Assembly: GCA_019930625.1 (NCBI GenBank)
Contig: CP082844.1
Coordinates: 620,001-684,000 of the forward strand
Source of the DNA: Nocardia asteroides
GTDB taxonomy: Bacteria; Actinomycetota; Actinomycetes; Mycobacteriales; Mycobacteriaceae
Direction of reading: 5' to 3'
Length of the DNA stretch: 64,000 nucleotides
The position numbers were made by a program, and so were the translations under genes. Each line of letters opens with the position of its first letter. Position 1 is the stretch's first letter. This document shows positions 37,077 to 46,557 of this stretch, in pieces. The notes under the pieces are model-generated. The model saw only the letters and a list, made by a program, of their open reading frames with translations, did not search any database and was not told where the DNA came from.

Positions 37077-37859
37077 ATGCCTGAGGGAGACACCGTCTTT
37101 CTGGCAGCGAAACGGCTACGCACCGCCCTGGCCGGAAAAGAGCTGACCCGCAGTGATTTTCGGGTGCCGCGATACGCCACGGTCGATCTTCGCGGACAAA
37201 TGGTCGAGAGCGTCGGCAGCTACGGAAAACACCTGTTCATCCGGACCCCCACCGTGAGCATTCACACGCACCTGAAGATGGAGGGCAGCTGGCGCGTGTT
37301 CCACTGTGGGCAGCGCTGGACCAAACCCCGAGTCACCGCCCGGATCGTGCTGAGCACCGAGGACGTCGAAGCGGTCGGCTTCGCACTCGGCACCGTCGAG
37401 GTGGTGCGCGTGCGCGACGAGCACCACGTCGTGGACCATCTCGGGCCCGATCTGCTCGGGCCGAATTGGGATGCGGCCGAAGCAGTCCGGCGGCTGGAGC
37501 GGTATCCGGATCAACCCATCGGCGTCGCCGTGCTGGACCAGCGCAACCTGGCGGGAATCGGCAACGTCTTCCGCAGCGAGGTCTGCTTCCTGCGCCGCGT
37601 CCATCCCGCGACCCGGGTCGGGGATGTGCCGGACCTGCTGGCACTGGTCAACGAAGCGCACCGCATCCTGACCGAATCGGTGGAGAAACCCCCGCGACGG
37701 CCTTTGGTCTACGGCCGCACATACCGCTCGTGCCCGCGCTGCGGCACACCGCTGGCCGCCGACCTACTCGGTGACACCGCACCGGATTACGACCGCGTGG
37801 TTCAGCGGGAGCGCGGCATCTTCTTCTGTCCTCGGTGTCAGCCGGTCCCGGCCGAGTGA
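37077..37859 (+). CDS. nei2: Fpg/Nei-family DNA glycosylase (Nei2-like)
   Basis: A 260-residue base-excision repair enzyme that removes oxidised pyrimidines and nicks the strand. The N-terminus MPEGDTV gives the catalytic Pro2 and Glu3 after Met removal. Helix-two-turn-helix residues lie in DQRNLAGIGNVFRSEVCF, and the C-terminal zinc finger has four cysteines (RSCPRCG and FFCPRCQ). The position directly after lhr, 90 nt downstream on the same strand, is the M. tuberculosis Rv3296-Rv3297 arrangement, supporting a common repair role. No SD is obvious at ATG 37077. Confidence 0.95.
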   Translation: MPEGDTVFLAAKRLRTALAGKELTRSDFRVPRYATVDLRGQMVESVGSYGKHLFIRTPTVSIHTHLKMEGSWRVFHCGQRWTKPRVTARIVLSTEDVEAVGFALGTVEVVRVRDEHHVVDHLGPDLLGPNWDAAEAVRRLERYPDQPIGVAVLDQRNLAGIGNVFRSEVCFLRRVHPATRVGDVPDLLALVNEAHRILTESVEKPPRRPLVYGRTYRSCPRCGTPLAADLLGDTAPDYDRVVQRERGIFFCPRCQPVPAE

Positions 37860-38006
37860 TCGCGTCGCACGAACACCGATATCTCGAACCGCCGACGCCC
37901 GGTGAAGTGCCGCGTACCCAACCTTGCTCGCGCGCCGCACGATTCGCTGCGGCACTGCGATGCGATATCAGCGTCGCCGCTCTTGACGATCTCCTCACCC
38001 GCACTT

Positions 38007-38018
38007 AACTTACAAGTT
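38007..38018. promoter_or_regulatory. Candidate TetR operator
   Basis: AACTT-AC-AAGTT is a perfect dyad within an AT-rich patch, 22 nt upstream of the ATG of the flavin amine oxidase gene that is cotranscribed with a tetR gene. TetR proteins often repress their own operon from such a site overlapping the promoter or start region. This is an inference from position. Confidence 0.45.
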
Positions 38019-38040
38019 GTCAGTTATGAGGGAGGGCACC

Positions 38041-39402
38041 ATGAGCGACCCACGGCGCTACGTCGTGATCGGAGGCGGCCTGGCCGGGCTCGCCGCGGCG
38101 GTCTGGCTGGCGGAAGCGGGCAAGCAGGTCACCCTCTTGGAGCGCAGAGGCCGACTCGGCGGCCGCACCCACGCGATGCGGGCCGAGGCGGTGGACGATC
38201 CGCCGGACAACGGCCAGCACGTGATCGCCAGTGGATACGAACACCTGTTCCGCTACCTCACCAGCGTCGGCACACGGCAATATGTCGCCTTCCCGCACGG
38301 GGGAACCCTGCGCTGGCCCGACGGCCGCAGCGTCACCATGCGCACCAAAGGAATCGCCGCGCTGCGCACGCTGACCGGCGCTCATCCCGATGCGAACCCT
38401 CTCGAGCGCGTGCACGCGGCGATCGCCACGCTCCGGCTCGGCTGGCAATGTCTGCATCAGCCCGCCGACTTGGCCGACCTCACCACCGAGCAATGGTTCG
38501 ACCGAGTCGGCATGCCCGCCAAAGCGCGTGAGGCGCTGTGGGATTGGCTGGCACTCGGCATCGCGGCGGAACCGGTGCAGCGGGAATCGGCGAAGGTGTT
38601 CGCCGATGTGCTGGCCACGGGTATCCGGCTGGGCATCGAACACCGGCGAGCCGTCGACATCGGCTACCCCACCACCGATCTGGACACCTTGTACGTCACC
38701 GGAGCCCTGCGCGTCTTCGAGAAGCACGGCGTGCAGGTGCGATATCGGGCTGTAGCCCGCCGTATCCATATCTCCAACGGCGAAGTCACCGGCGTCACCC
38801 TGGTCGACGGCACCACGATCCCAGCCGACGCGGTGGTGTGCGCGGTACCCAATTCCAGCATCGGCGGACTGCTCGACGAACTGCCCGAGCACGCCGAGAT
38901 CTACGCGGCCGCCGACAAGCTGGGCTACACGCCGATCGTCAGCACCAACCTCTACCTCGATCGCCCGCTGGGCACCACCGCCGAGTTCGAGGCGCTGATC
39001 GGTGGCACCGGCGTCATCGATGAGGTCTTCGACCGTCAGCGGATGACCGGGCGCAGCACCGACAAGGCCTGGCTGTACTGCCTGACCACCAGCGGCGCCT
39101 ACGAGCAGATCCACAAGTCCAGCGACGAGATCGTCGCCGAGCAGATGGCGCTGCTGCGGCGCTACTACCCGGCGGCGCGAGCGGCGAACGTGGTGCAGGC
39201 GCAGGTCGTGCGCATGCCGAAGGCCACCTTCTCCCAGGTCGTCGGCACCCACGCGTTGCGACCGGACCAGCGGACCTCGGTGCCCACCTTGGTGCTCGCG
39301 GGCGACTGGACCGCCACCGACTGGTCGGCGACGATGGAGAGCGCGGTGCAGAGTGCGGCGCGGGCGGTGGATCTGCTGCTCGAGTTACCTTCTCTTCCGT
39401 GA
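38041..39402 (+). CDS. FAD-dependent amine oxidase / HpnE-like oxidoreductase
   Basis: A 453-residue flavoprotein with an N-terminal Rossmann dinucleotide site VIGGGLAGLAAAVWLAEAGKQVTLLE and the GGRTHAM motif of flavin amine oxidases/carotenoid desaturases. A C-terminal FAD block LVLAGDWTATDWSATMESAVQSAARA closes the fold. NGQHVIASGYEHLFRYL and the overall length resemble hydroxysqualene dehydroxylase HpnE and phytoene-desaturase-like enzymes, but no squalene or hopanoid partner genes are adjacent, so the substrate is open. ATG 38041 has an excellent GGGAGGG SD. Its stop overlaps the tetR start (39399-39402). Confidence 0.85.
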   Translation: MSDPRRYVVIGGGLAGLAAAVWLAEAGKQVTLLERRGRLGGRTHAMRAEAVDDPPDNGQHVIASGYEHLFRYLTSVGTRQYVAFPHGGTLRWPDGRSVTMRTKGIAALRTLTGAHPDANPLERVHAAIATLRLGWQCLHQPADLADLTTEQWFDRVGMPAKAREALWDWLALGIAAEPVQRESAKVFADVLATGIRLGIEHRRAVDIGYPTTDLDTLYVTGALRVFEKHGVQVRYRAVARRIHISNGEVTGVTLVDGTTIPADAVVCAVPNSSIGGLLDELPEHAEIYAAADKLGYTPIVSTNLYLDRPLGTTAEFEALIGGTGVIDEVFDRQRMTGRSTDKAWLYCLTTSGAYEQIHKSSDEIVAEQMALLRRYYPAARAANVVQAQVVRMPKATFSQVVGTHALRPDQRTSVPTLVLAGDWTATDWSATMESAVQSAARAVDLLLELPSLP

Positions 39403-40043
39403 CCACGGATCGCTCCACATCCGAGCGCGGCGCCACCGATCCGGCCGATGCACGGCCCAAGCGCCGGATGTCCGCCGCCGACCGTCGAACCCAACTATTG
39501 GACGTGGCGCGCGACATCGTCGCCACCGAGGGCTTCGGCGCGGTGAGCATCGAGCGGGTGGCGCGCGCGGCGCGGGTGGCCCGTGCGCTGGTGTACCAGC
39601 AGTTCACCGACCTGTCCGGGCTGACGTCGGCGCTGCTGGATCGCGAGTCGGCCATCGCGTTCGCCGGTGTGCGCAGCGTGGACTGGGACCACGGTGACGT
39701 GGACCGAGTCGGCCGTGGCATCCTCGCCTACCTGCACGCCGCGCCGACCAGCTGGCGCATCATCCTCAGCCCGTTCGACGGCGGGCCGCCCGAGCTGCGC
39801 GAGCGGCTCGCGCTCGGCCGCGCCTACGCTCGGGCGATCGGCGCGCGCCACCTGTCCCGCTATCTCGAGGTCACCGTGGATCCGGACGGCCCGACGGAGC
39901 GAATCCTGTTGGCCGCCATGGAGGAACTGGCCCGCCTGCACCTCACCGACCCGTCCGGGTATCCGGACGAGCTGGTGCTGCGCTATCTGCGCTCACTGGT
40001 CGACTGGGCGATGCGTATGGAAGCACCCGGGGACCAGGACTGA
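39399..40043 (+). CDS. TetR-family transcriptional regulator
   Basis: A 214-residue regulator. The N-terminal helix-turn-helix domain is RRTQLLDVARDIVATEGFGAVSIERVARAARVARALVYQQF (about 30-70); the C-terminal half is a helical effector-binding domain without recognisable ligand signature. It starts with GTG overlapping the stop of the flavin oxidoreductase gene (GTGA), so the two are translationally coupled. It probably represses this two-gene operon from the palindrome at 38007-38018. M. tuberculosis also has a TetR gene (Rv3295) near lhr. Confidence 0.9.
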   Translation: MTTDRSTSERGATDPADARPKRRMSAADRRTQLLDVARDIVATEGFGAVSIERVARAARVARALVYQQFTDLSGLTSALLDRESAIAFAGVRSVDWDHGDVDRVGRGILAYLHAAPTSWRIILSPFDGGPPELRERLALGRAYARAIGARHLSRYLEVTVDPDGPTERILLAAMEELARLHLTDPSGYPDELVLRYLRSLVDWAMRMEAPGDQD

Positions 40044-40074
40044 TCGGCCCCCCTCACAAGCTTCCGGGAACAGC

Positions 40075-40483
40075 TCAATCCTTGCGCATCCAGGCGAGCA
40101 TGATCCGTGCCTGACGGAGTCGCCAGCCCGCCGGCGTCCGTACCGCGGTGCAGGCCAGTCGCAGGCCGCTCGTCTGGTGGGGCGGTCGGCCGTCGCGGTA
40201 GAAGTACACCAGCGAGTTCGCGGACGCGGCGGCCTGGTCGCCGTCGACGTTCACCAGCAGGTCGGTGGTCGTGCGCTGAGTGCGCTCCCCCTCGACCTCG
40301 GCCTGCCGCATGTAGTCGACGACCTTGTCGATGCCGCTGACCTGGATTCGCGGTGAGTGGACCGCCACATCTTCCGTGAAGATGGTGCCGGAATCCTCCC
40401 ACCGCCCTCGTCCAGCAGGCGCTCGAAGCGGGTGAACAGGTCGGCGACTACATGCGGTCGGCGATCAGGGCATCCGTGGACAT
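40075..40483 (-). pseudogene. SnoaL/NTF2-like protein, disrupted by two single-base frameshifts
   Basis: A start with SD-like GAGG at ATG 40483 gives MSTDALIADRM and then an immediate TAG. Reading on with one missing base restored gives VVADLFTRFERLLDEG, and after a second missing base near GAGGGCGGTGG it gives RWEDSGTIFTEDVAVHSPRI, then runs open to 40075 (ending RQARIMLAWMRKD). Joined, these make a typical ~135-residue SnoaL/NTF2-like protein with the usual N-terminal helix and beta-sheet. Two -1 events within about 55 bp indicate a pseudogene or sequencing errors. A shorter start at GTG 40368 would give only the C-terminal 97 residues. Confidence 0.7.
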
Positions 40484-40499
40484 GGCATCCTCACCACAC

Positions 40500-42233
40500 T
40501 CAGCCTTCGGACGGCACCGGCTCCAAAATCTGCGGGCGGGGCTCGGGAGCCTCGATCCGCAGAGCGTCGGCGGAGGCGTCGTCCGGTTTGGTCTGCGAAC
40601 GGATCTCCGCGTCGACCCGCGCCTGATAGGTCTGAACCTCCCGGTCGATCTCCTCCTCGTCCCAGCCCAGGACGGGCGCGACCAGCTGGGCCACCTGCTC
40701 CGCGCAGTTGGCGCCGCGATGCGGATACTCGATCGAGATCCTGGTCCGCCGGGCCAGGATGTCGTCCAGATGCAGCGCGCCCTCGGCCGCCGCCGCGTAG
40801 ACCGCCTCGACCTGCAGATAGGACGGGGCGTCCGTGATCGGTTGCAGGAGTTCGGGTTTGCCCTCGGCGAAGGCCATGACCTCGCCGATGAGCGAGCCGT
40901 AGCGATCCAGCAGGTGCTTGACCCGGTAAGGATGCACCCCGTAGGTCTCCGCCAGCTGCACCGTCTGGTTGACCAGCGCGAAGTAGCCGTCGGCGCCGAG
41001 CAGCGGCACCTTCGCCGTGATCGATGGCGAGACCCGGGCCGGAATATCCTGCGCCGCTTCGTCCACCGCGTCGTAGGCCATCACGCGATAGGTGGTGTAC
41101 TTGCCGCCCGCGATGCCGATCAGGCCCGGCGCCACTCTGGCGACGGCGTGCTCACGCGACAGTTTGGAGGTCTCGTCGCTCTCCCCCGCCAGCAGCGGGC
41201 GCAAGCCCGCGTACACACCGTCGATGTCGTCGGGCGTGAGCGGCACGACCAGCACCTCGTTCACTCGCGCGAGCAGATAGTCGATGTCGGCCTTGGTCGC
41301 GGCCGGATGCGCCAAGTCGAGATTCCACTCGGTGTCGGTGGTGCCGATGATCCAGTGCGCACCCCACGGGATGACGAACAGCACCGAGGTCGCGGTGCGC
41401 AGGATGATGGCGGTATCGCTGACGATCCGATCTCGCGGCACCACGATGTGCACGCCTTTGGACGCCCGCACGTGGAACCGGCCCCGCTGATTCGACAGTG
41501 CCTGGACTTCGTCGGTCCACACACCGGTCGCGTTGATCACCACATGTCCACGGACCTCGCCGGTGCTCCCGTCCTCGGTGTCGCGAACCTTCACGCCGAC
41601 CACCCGATCGGCTTCGCGCAGGAAACCCACCACCTGGGTGGACGTGCGGATCACCGCGCCGTAGTGCGCGGCCGTGCGCGCCAACATCATGGTGTGGCGT
41701 GCGTCGTCGACGACGGTGTCGTAGTAGCCGACACCGCCGATCAGCGAGTCCCGCCGCAGCCCCGGCGCCAGCCGCAAGGCGCCCGCGCGGGTCAGATGCC
41801 GTTGTCCGGGAACGGATTTGGCGCCGCCCATGGTGTCATAGAGGACCAGTCCGGCGGCCACGTACGGGCGCTCCCAGACGCGATGGGTCAGCGGATAGAG
41901 AAAGCGCAGCGGCTTGACCAGGTGTGGCGCCAGGGTGGACAGCGTGAGCTCGCGTTCCCGCAGCGCCTCGCGTACCAATCCGAACTCCAGCTGCTCCAGA
42001 TAGCGCAACCCGCCGTGGAACATCTTCGACGACCGGCTGGAAGTGCCGGACCCGAGGTCGCGGGCTTCGACCAGAGCGACTTGCAAGCCCCTGGTCGCCG
42101 CGTCGAGCGCGATGCCCGCCCCGACCACGCCGCCACCGACGACGACCACATCGAAATGATCCTTGCCGAAGCGCTCCCAAGCCGTCGTGCGCTGCTCCGG
42201 GCCGAGGAACTGCGTATCCGGTTTCATCGCCAT
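40500..42233 (-). CDS. glpD: FAD-dependent glycerol-3-phosphate dehydrogenase
   Basis: A 577-residue membrane-associated flavoprotein that oxidises glycerol-3-phosphate to dihydroxyacetone phosphate and feeds electrons to the quinone pool. The FAD motif VVVVGGGVVGAGIALDAATRG, the signature SRSSKMFHGGLRYLEQ, and IAGGKYTTYRVMA are present. It matches M. tuberculosis GlpD2 (Rv3302c). ATG 42233 has GGAGGAG at 6 nt spacing. It is divergent from glpK across a 427-bp region that holds a long palindromic repeat, so both glycerol genes may respond to the same signal. Confidence 0.96.
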   Translation of the reverse strand: MAMKPDTQFLGPEQRTTAWERFGKDHFDVVVVGGGVVGAGIALDAATRGLQVALVEARDLGSGTSSRSSKMFHGGLRYLEQLEFGLVREALRERELTLSTLAPHLVKPLRFLYPLTHRVWERPYVAAGLVLYDTMGGAKSVPGQRHLTRAGALRLAPGLRRDSLIGGVGYYDTVVDDARHTMMLARTAAHYGAVIRTSTQVVGFLREADRVVGVKVRDTEDGSTGEVRGHVVINATGVWTDEVQALSNQRGRFHVRASKGVHIVVPRDRIVSDTAIILRTATSVLFVIPWGAHWIIGTTDTEWNLDLAHPAATKADIDYLLARVNEVLVVPLTPDDIDGVYAGLRPLLAGESDETSKLSREHAVARVAPGLIGIAGGKYTTYRVMAYDAVDEAAQDIPARVSPSITAKVPLLGADGYFALVNQTVQLAETYGVHPYRVKHLLDRYGSLIGEVMAFAEGKPELLQPITDAPSYLQVEAVYAAAAEGALHLDDILARRTRISIEYPHRGANCAEQVAQLVAPVLGWDEEEIDREVQTYQARVDAEIRSQTKPDDASADALRIEAPEPRPQILEPVPSEG

Positions 42234-42487
42234 GCTCGACTCCTCCAGCCGACGCGGATGTGTCCGATCGAGCGTTCAAGTCCAGGCTAGGCGAATCGCC
42301 GCGGATCGACCGCCCGCGCCCGGCTCCGTGTCGCCCAGACCTACTCGCCGGTAACAAGACCACCCTAACCGACCGGCGAGCCACCGCCCACAGCTCGGTG
42401 AGCCAACCGACACCGCCGTGTTCACCACCGCCGCCCCGCATCCACCTCCGGGTCGTGCGATCACCTCCTTACGCGGCCATACCACCT
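42234..42487. other. glpD-glpK intergenic region outside the repeat
   Basis: Of the 427 bp between the two divergent genes, 254 bp lie outside repeat copy A. The plus strand is strongly C-rich here. I see no coding content, clear promoter or tRNA. Promoters for both genes must lie here or in the repeat. Confidence 0.5.
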
Positions 42488-42643
42488 CAACTCCCGGTTT
42501 CGAGCGAAGCGAGACCGAGCATCCGCCGTTCGCGGCCCGGCTTGCGTCCGAGTGGCCGCCGCGTAGGCGACGAAGGAGCAAGCGGCGGTCGCTCGGACGC
42601 GAGCCACCGAGGGGCCGCGAACACGCCGCGCCGCGGGCGCGGC
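42488..42643 (+). repeat. Dispersed long-palindrome element, copy A (upstream of glpK)
   Basis: A 156-bp copy of an element seen three times in the window. It starts CAACTCCCGGTTTCGAGCG, contains the long inverted arms (outer GTTCGCGGCCC/GGGCCGCGAAC, inner GGCTTGCGTCCGAG/CTCGGACGCGAGCC, here with one wobble), and ends in GCCGCGCC-GCG-GGCGCGGC (42625-42643). The end lies 17 nt before the glpK ATG. Confidence 0.9.
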
Positions 42644-42660
42644 CAAAATACACTGCACGG

Positions 42661-44160
42661 ATGCGTCGCTATGTGGCCGCCATCGACCAGGGCACGACCT
42701 CGAGTCGGTGCATCGTCTTCGACCGGCAGGGACGCGTCGTCGGCGTCGCCCAGCGGGAGCACGAGCAGATCTTCCCTCGGCCGGGATGGGTCGAGCACGA
42801 TCCGGAAACCATCTGGCGCGATACCGAATTCGTCCTCGGTGAGGTGCTGGAGCGCTGCGGTCTCAGCGCCGAGGACATCGCCGCGGTGGGCGTCACCAAC
42901 CAGCGCGAAACCACGGTGGTGTGGGACCGCGAGACCGGCCGTCCGGTGCACAACGCGATCGTCTGGCAGGACACCCGCACCGACCGGCTGTGCGCCGAAC
43001 TGGCCGGCGACGCGGGACCGGCCCGCTACCAGGACCGCACCGGCCTTCCGCTGTCCACCTACTTCGCGGGGCCGAAGCTGCGCTGGATCCTGGACAACGT
43101 GCCCGGCGTGCGGGAGCGCGCGGAGGCGGGTGAGTTGTGCTTCGGCACCGTCGACAGCTGGGTGCTGTGGAAGCTCACCGGCGAGCACGTCACCGACGTG
43201 ACCAACGCCTCCCGCACCATGCTGCTGGACCTGCGTGCACTGCAATGGGATTCGGAAATCTGCGGGGAATTCGGCGTGCCGGAGTCGATGCTGCCGCAGG
43301 TGCGCAGTTCCTCGGAGGTCTACGCGGCGATCAGCTCCGGACCGCTGGCCGGGGTGCCGGTCGCGGGCATCCTCGGCGACCAGCAGGCCGCGACCTTCGG
43401 CCAAGCGTGCCTTTCACCCGGCGAGGCCAAGAACACTTACGGCACGGGCAATTTCATGTTGCTCAACACCGGTACCACGCCGGTGTTCAGTAAGCACGGC
43501 CTGCTCACCACCGTGTGCTACCGCCTCGGTGACGCGGACGCCGTATACGCCTTGGAGGGATCCATCGCGGTCACCGGGTCGCTGGTGCAGTGGTTTCGCG
43601 ACAATCTCGGCATCATCTCCGCCGCCGACGAGATCGAACCGCTCGCCCGCAGCGTCGAGGACAACGGTGGCGCTTACATCGTGCCCGCCTTCTCCGGACT
43701 GTTCGCGCCCCGCTGGCGCCCGGACGCACGCGGCGTGATCGCGGGGCTCACCCGTTTCGTCACCAAAGCGCACCTGGCGCGAGCGGTGCTGGAATCCACC
43801 GCGTTCCAGACCCGCGAGGTGGTCGACGCGATGCGGGCGGACGCCGAGTCCCAGCGGCTCGGTTTGGAGCTGACCACGCTGAAGGTGGACGGCGGCATGG
43901 TCGGCAACGACCTGCTCATGCAGTTCCAGTCCGACATCCTCGACGTGCCCGTGGTGCGGCCGGTGGTCAACGAGACGACCGCGCTCGGTGCGGCGTACGC
44001 GGCGGGCCTCGCCGTCGGCTACTGGTCGGGCACCGACGACATCCGCGACAACTGGGCCGCCGACAAGACGTGGCGGCCTGCCATGCCGGACGCCGAGCGG
44101 GACGAGCGCTTGGCCGCGTGGAACAAAGCGGTCGAGCGCACCTACGGCTGGGTCGGCTGA
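42661..44160 (+). CDS. glpK: Glycerol kinase
   Basis: A 499-residue FGGY-family kinase that phosphorylates glycerol to glycerol-3-phosphate, the substrate of GlpD encoded divergently. Visible are the ATP-binding [13 protein letters not shown], substrate block [34 protein letters not shown], the FGGY-type [24 protein letters not shown] and [17 protein letters not shown] 42661 follows the repeat element by 17 nt and has no SD; an in-frame extension through the repeat is not believed. The last 19 nt overlap the convergent aminotransferase gene. Confidence 0.97.
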   Translation: MRRYVAAIDQGTTSSRCIVFDRQGRVVGVAQREHEQIFPRPGWVEHDPETIWRDTEFVLGEVLERCGLSAEDIAAVGVTNQRETTVVWDRETGRPVHNAIVWQDTRTDRLCAELAGDAGPARYQDRTGLPLSTYFAGPKLRWILDNVPGVRERAEAGELCFGTVDSWVLWKLTGEHVTDVTNASRTMLLDLRALQWDSEICGEFGVPESMLPQVRSSSEVYAAISSGPLAGVPVAGILGDQQAATFGQACLSPGEAKNTYGTGNFMLLNTGTTPVFSKHGLLTTVCYRLGDADAVYALEGSIAVTGSLVQWFRDNLGIISAADEIEPLARSVEDNGGAYIVPAFSGLFAPRWRPDARGVIAGLTRFVTKAHLARAVLESTAFQTREVVDAMRADAESQRLGLELTTLKVDGGMVGNDLLMQFQSDILDVPVVRPVVNETTALGAAYAAGLAVGYWSGTDDIRDNWAADKTWRPAMPDAERDERLAAWNKAVERTYGWVG

Positions 44161-45344
44161 GGGTTCCGCACCGCGACGGCGTGCGCGAGCCGGTCGACCG
44201 CCAGTTCCAGCGTCGGTTCGTCGGAGGTGGTGAAGCACATCCGCATCGAGTTGCGGTACCCGCCGCCCACGGCGAACGCCGCTCCCGGCACGTAGGCGAC
44301 CCCTGCGGCGAGCGCACCCGGAAGCAGCAGCTCGGTGTCGGTCCCGTCGGTGAAGTCGGCCCAGACGAACATGCCGCCCGACGCGTCGCTGCACCGTACG
44401 CGGTCCCCGAAACGGCTCCGCATCGCGTGCACGAGCGTCTTCGCGCGCTCGCCGTAGACGCCCCGGACATGATCGACGTGGGCGGTGAGCCATGCCGAGT
44501 CGGCGAGCAGGTCGGTGGCGATCTGCTGGGTGAGCGCCGAACCACACAGATCCGCGCCTTGCTTCAGCAGTTCGACCGCGCGGCACACCGGATCCGGCGC
44601 CACCATCCAGCCCACCCGCAGGCTCGGCGAGAGGATCTTCGATGCGCTCGACAGCCGGATGACGTTGCGAGAGTACGACGCGACCGGCGCCGGCGCGGGG
44701 CCGTCGAACCACAGCTCACCATAGGGATCGTCCTCGATCACCCAGAAGCCGTGCTCATCGGCCAAGCGCGCGAGCTCCGCACGGCGGCGGGAGCTCATGG
44801 TCACGCCACCGGGATTGTGGAAATTGCTCACCGTGTGCACCACGGCCGGGCGCTCGCCACGGGCGAGCAACTCGGTGAGCGCGTCGGTGCGCATCCCCTC
44901 GGCGTCCAGCGGCACCGCGGCGATGCGCGCGCCCGCGGCCCGGAAGACCTGCAGTGCGCCGACGTACGCCGGGTCCTCCACCACGACCAGCGCGCCCGGA
45001 TCGAGCAACACCTCGGCCAGCAGCGACAGCGCCTGCTGGGAACCGTGCGTGACGAACACCTCCGCGAGCGGCACCGGGCGACCGAGCCTGCCCGACTCCC
45101 GCTCGGCGAGGACCTCGCGCAGCGGCGCCCAACCCGGGGATTCGGTGTACTGCAGGCAGCCGTTGTGGCTCAGCGCGGCGGCCGCCGCCTCGGCCAGCCG
45201 GGCGCGCGGCATCAGTTCGGCGTCCGGCAGGCCACCGGCGAGGCTGACGATCTCGGCGCGCGCGGTCAGCTTCAAGAGGTCACGGATCGCCGAACTCCGC
45301 AGGCCGTCCAGCTTGCCTGCCAGCGGTGGGATGGTCGGCGACAT
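44142..45344 (-). CDS. PLP-dependent aminotransferase (LysN/Kat-type, class I)
   Basis: A 400-residue fold-type I aminotransferase without a GntR-type DNA-binding domain. Landmarks are [13 protein letters not shown] at the N-terminus, [30 protein letters not shown], the PLP Asp/Tyr in [11 protein letters not shown], and the PLP lysine in [18 protein letters not shown]. The family contains 2-aminoadipate and aromatic aminotransferases; with lat and pcd producing 2-aminoadipate 20 kb away, a role in aminoadipate turnover is possible but not shown. ATG 45344 has GGAGG at 7 nt spacing, better than the longer start at 45395. Its end overlaps glpK by 19 nt. Confidence 0.88.
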   Translation of the reverse strand: MSPTIPPLAGKLDGLRSSAIRDLLKLTARAEIVSLAGGLPDAELMPRARLAEAAAAALSHNGCLQYTESPGWAPLREVLAERESGRLGRPVPLAEVFVTHGSQQALSLLAEVLLDPGALVVVEDPAYVGALQVFRAAGARIAAVPLDAEGMRTDALTELLARGERPAVVHTVSNFHNPGGVTMSSRRRAELARLADEHGFWVIEDDPYGELWFDGPAPAPVASYSRNVIRLSSASKILSPSLRVGWMVAPDPVCRAVELLKQGADLCGSALTQQIATDLLADSAWLTAHVDHVRGVYGERAKTLVHAMRSRFGDRVRCSDASGGMFVWADFTDGTDTELLLPGALAAGVAYVPGAAFAVGGGYRNSMRMCFTTSDEPTLELAVDRLAHAVAVRNPQPTQP

Positions 45345-45461
45345 GGGAAGACCTCCGGGGAACGCCGTGGTACGCGATATCCCACTGTCGCACACGCCCG
45401 ACCAAAATCCGAAATATTCATCCCATGATCTGAGATCCGCCCCGGTAGCGGCCGTATCCGG

Positions 45462-46484
45462 CTACAGGCGATCCCGGATCGCGTAGACCACCGTCTTGCC
45501 GTCGCGGGCCACCGTGGTCACTGTCTGCCGGTATACCGTGGTGGTCCCGTCGGGCCGGTGTTCGGTCAGGTCCACGTCGAAGGTGTCGGTGGCCAGCTCC
45601 GTGATCCGCAAGCAGTGCGTGGTGCCGACCGGAACGTACTCATCGATGCCCTTCTGGATGCGGTCGGCGGTCGAGACGTTCTCCGCGTCGTCGGCGACGA
45701 ACCGCCGGGCCCGCTCACCGCTGCGCTCGACGTAGAAGGAGTACTGGAATCCGAGAATGGCGCCGGGGCCGCTACTGGTGTCACCCGTGCCGTTGCCGAC
45801 AGTCACCTTGCCGTCCTTGTTCGACGGGCAGCTCAACGCCGCGGTGGTGCCGCCGACACCGGGAGCGGCGCCACTGTCGCCGTTGTCACCGGATACCGCG
45901 ATGATCGTCACCGTCAACGCGATCAGCACCACGACCGCCGCGACCGCGCCGAGCACTCCCCAGCGTCGCGAATGACGAGAGCTTCGCACCGGCGCCGGAG
46001 TCGTGGGGACGCGCAGCGCCAGCCGCATGGCGATCGGGTCCTCCGCCCAGGACAGACCCGAGTCCGCCGGCGGAGGCGGCTTCGGTACGCCGCCCTCGGC
46101 GGTCGGCTGATTCCACCACGAGTCCTGCTGCTCGCCGCCCTTGGGCTGCGGGCGCGCGGCGGGCGGCTCGGGCGCGGCAGCGGCGGATTCGGCAAAGACC
46201 GTGGCATCCGGCGCGCGGAACTGCGACGCGAGAGGAGGCGTCGTCTCCGGCTCGCCCGCGGGTCGCCAACCCAGTTCGGGGTGGTCGGTGGGCTGCTGCG
46301 GCACCTGCCAGCGCGGTCCGGTATCGGTGCCCATCGGCGGACCGAATTCCGCGATGGGCGGACCGAATTCCGCAACGGGTGGCCCGAACTCGGAGACCGG
46401 CGGCCCGAACTCCCCCAACGACGGACCGAATTCCGACCCGGAGGAGTCGGATTCGTTCTCCCTCGCATCACCCTCGGAGGTCAC
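45462..46484 (-). CDS. Single-pass membrane protein with EFGPP repeats, function unknown
   Basis: A 340-residue protein. The N-terminal part (about 15-50) has five repeats of a seven-residue unit built on EFGPP, then a Pro/Gln/Trp-rich disordered region. One transmembrane helix (about 175-200, WGVLGAVAAVVVLIALTVTIIAV) follows a basic RSSRHSRRW stop. The exported C-terminal domain of ~140 residues has two cysteines and reads as a beta-rich fold (ILGFQYSFYVERSGERARRFVA, TTVYRQTVTTVARDG). I do not recognise a named family. GTG 46484 follows AAAGGA at 6 nt. It is downstream of, and probably cotranscribed with, the Pro-rich secreted protein gene, but a hairpin lies between. Confidence 0.75.
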   Translation of the reverse strand: MTSEGDARENESDSSGSEFGPSLGEFGPPVSEFGPPVAEFGPPIAEFGPPMGTDTGPRWQVPQQPTDHPELGWRPAGEPETTPPLASQFRAPDATVFAESAAAAPEPPAARPQPKGGEQQDSWWNQPTAEGGVPKPPPPADSGLSWAEDPIAMRLALRVPTTPAPVRSSRHSRRWGVLGAVAAVVVLIALTVTIIAVSGDNGDSGAAPGVGGTTAALSCPSNKDGKVTVGNGTGDTSSGPGAILGFQYSFYVERSGERARRFVADDAENVSTADRIQKGIDEYVPVGTTHCLRITELATDTFDVDLTEHRPDGTTTVYRQTVTTVARDGKTVVYAIRDRL

Positions 46485-46510
46485 ACCCAATCCTTTCCCA
46501 GGACGCACAA

Positions 46511-46538
46511 GTGGGGCGGCCGCGAACGACCGCCCCAC
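46511..46538 (-). terminator. Hairpin between the two Pro-rich protein genes
   Basis: GTGGGGCGG and CCGCCCCAC form a perfect 9-bp stem with a 10-nt loop, 20 nt after the upstream gene stop and 26 nt before the next start. There is no T-run, so partial termination or processing is as likely as full termination. Confidence 0.5.
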
Positions 46539-46557
46539 CCGTCGAGATCAGCACGTA

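Noticed and set aside
37860..38040. Small RNA or riboswitch upstream of the flavin oxidase gene
   Set aside because: Apart from the short palindrome I could find no stable conserved-looking structure.
42418..42660. N-terminal extension of glpK through repeat copy A
   Set aside because: GlpK homologues start at [11 protein letters not shown]; the extension reads Arg-rich noise encoded by the palindrome, and the other repeat copies are in different frames relative to their genes.
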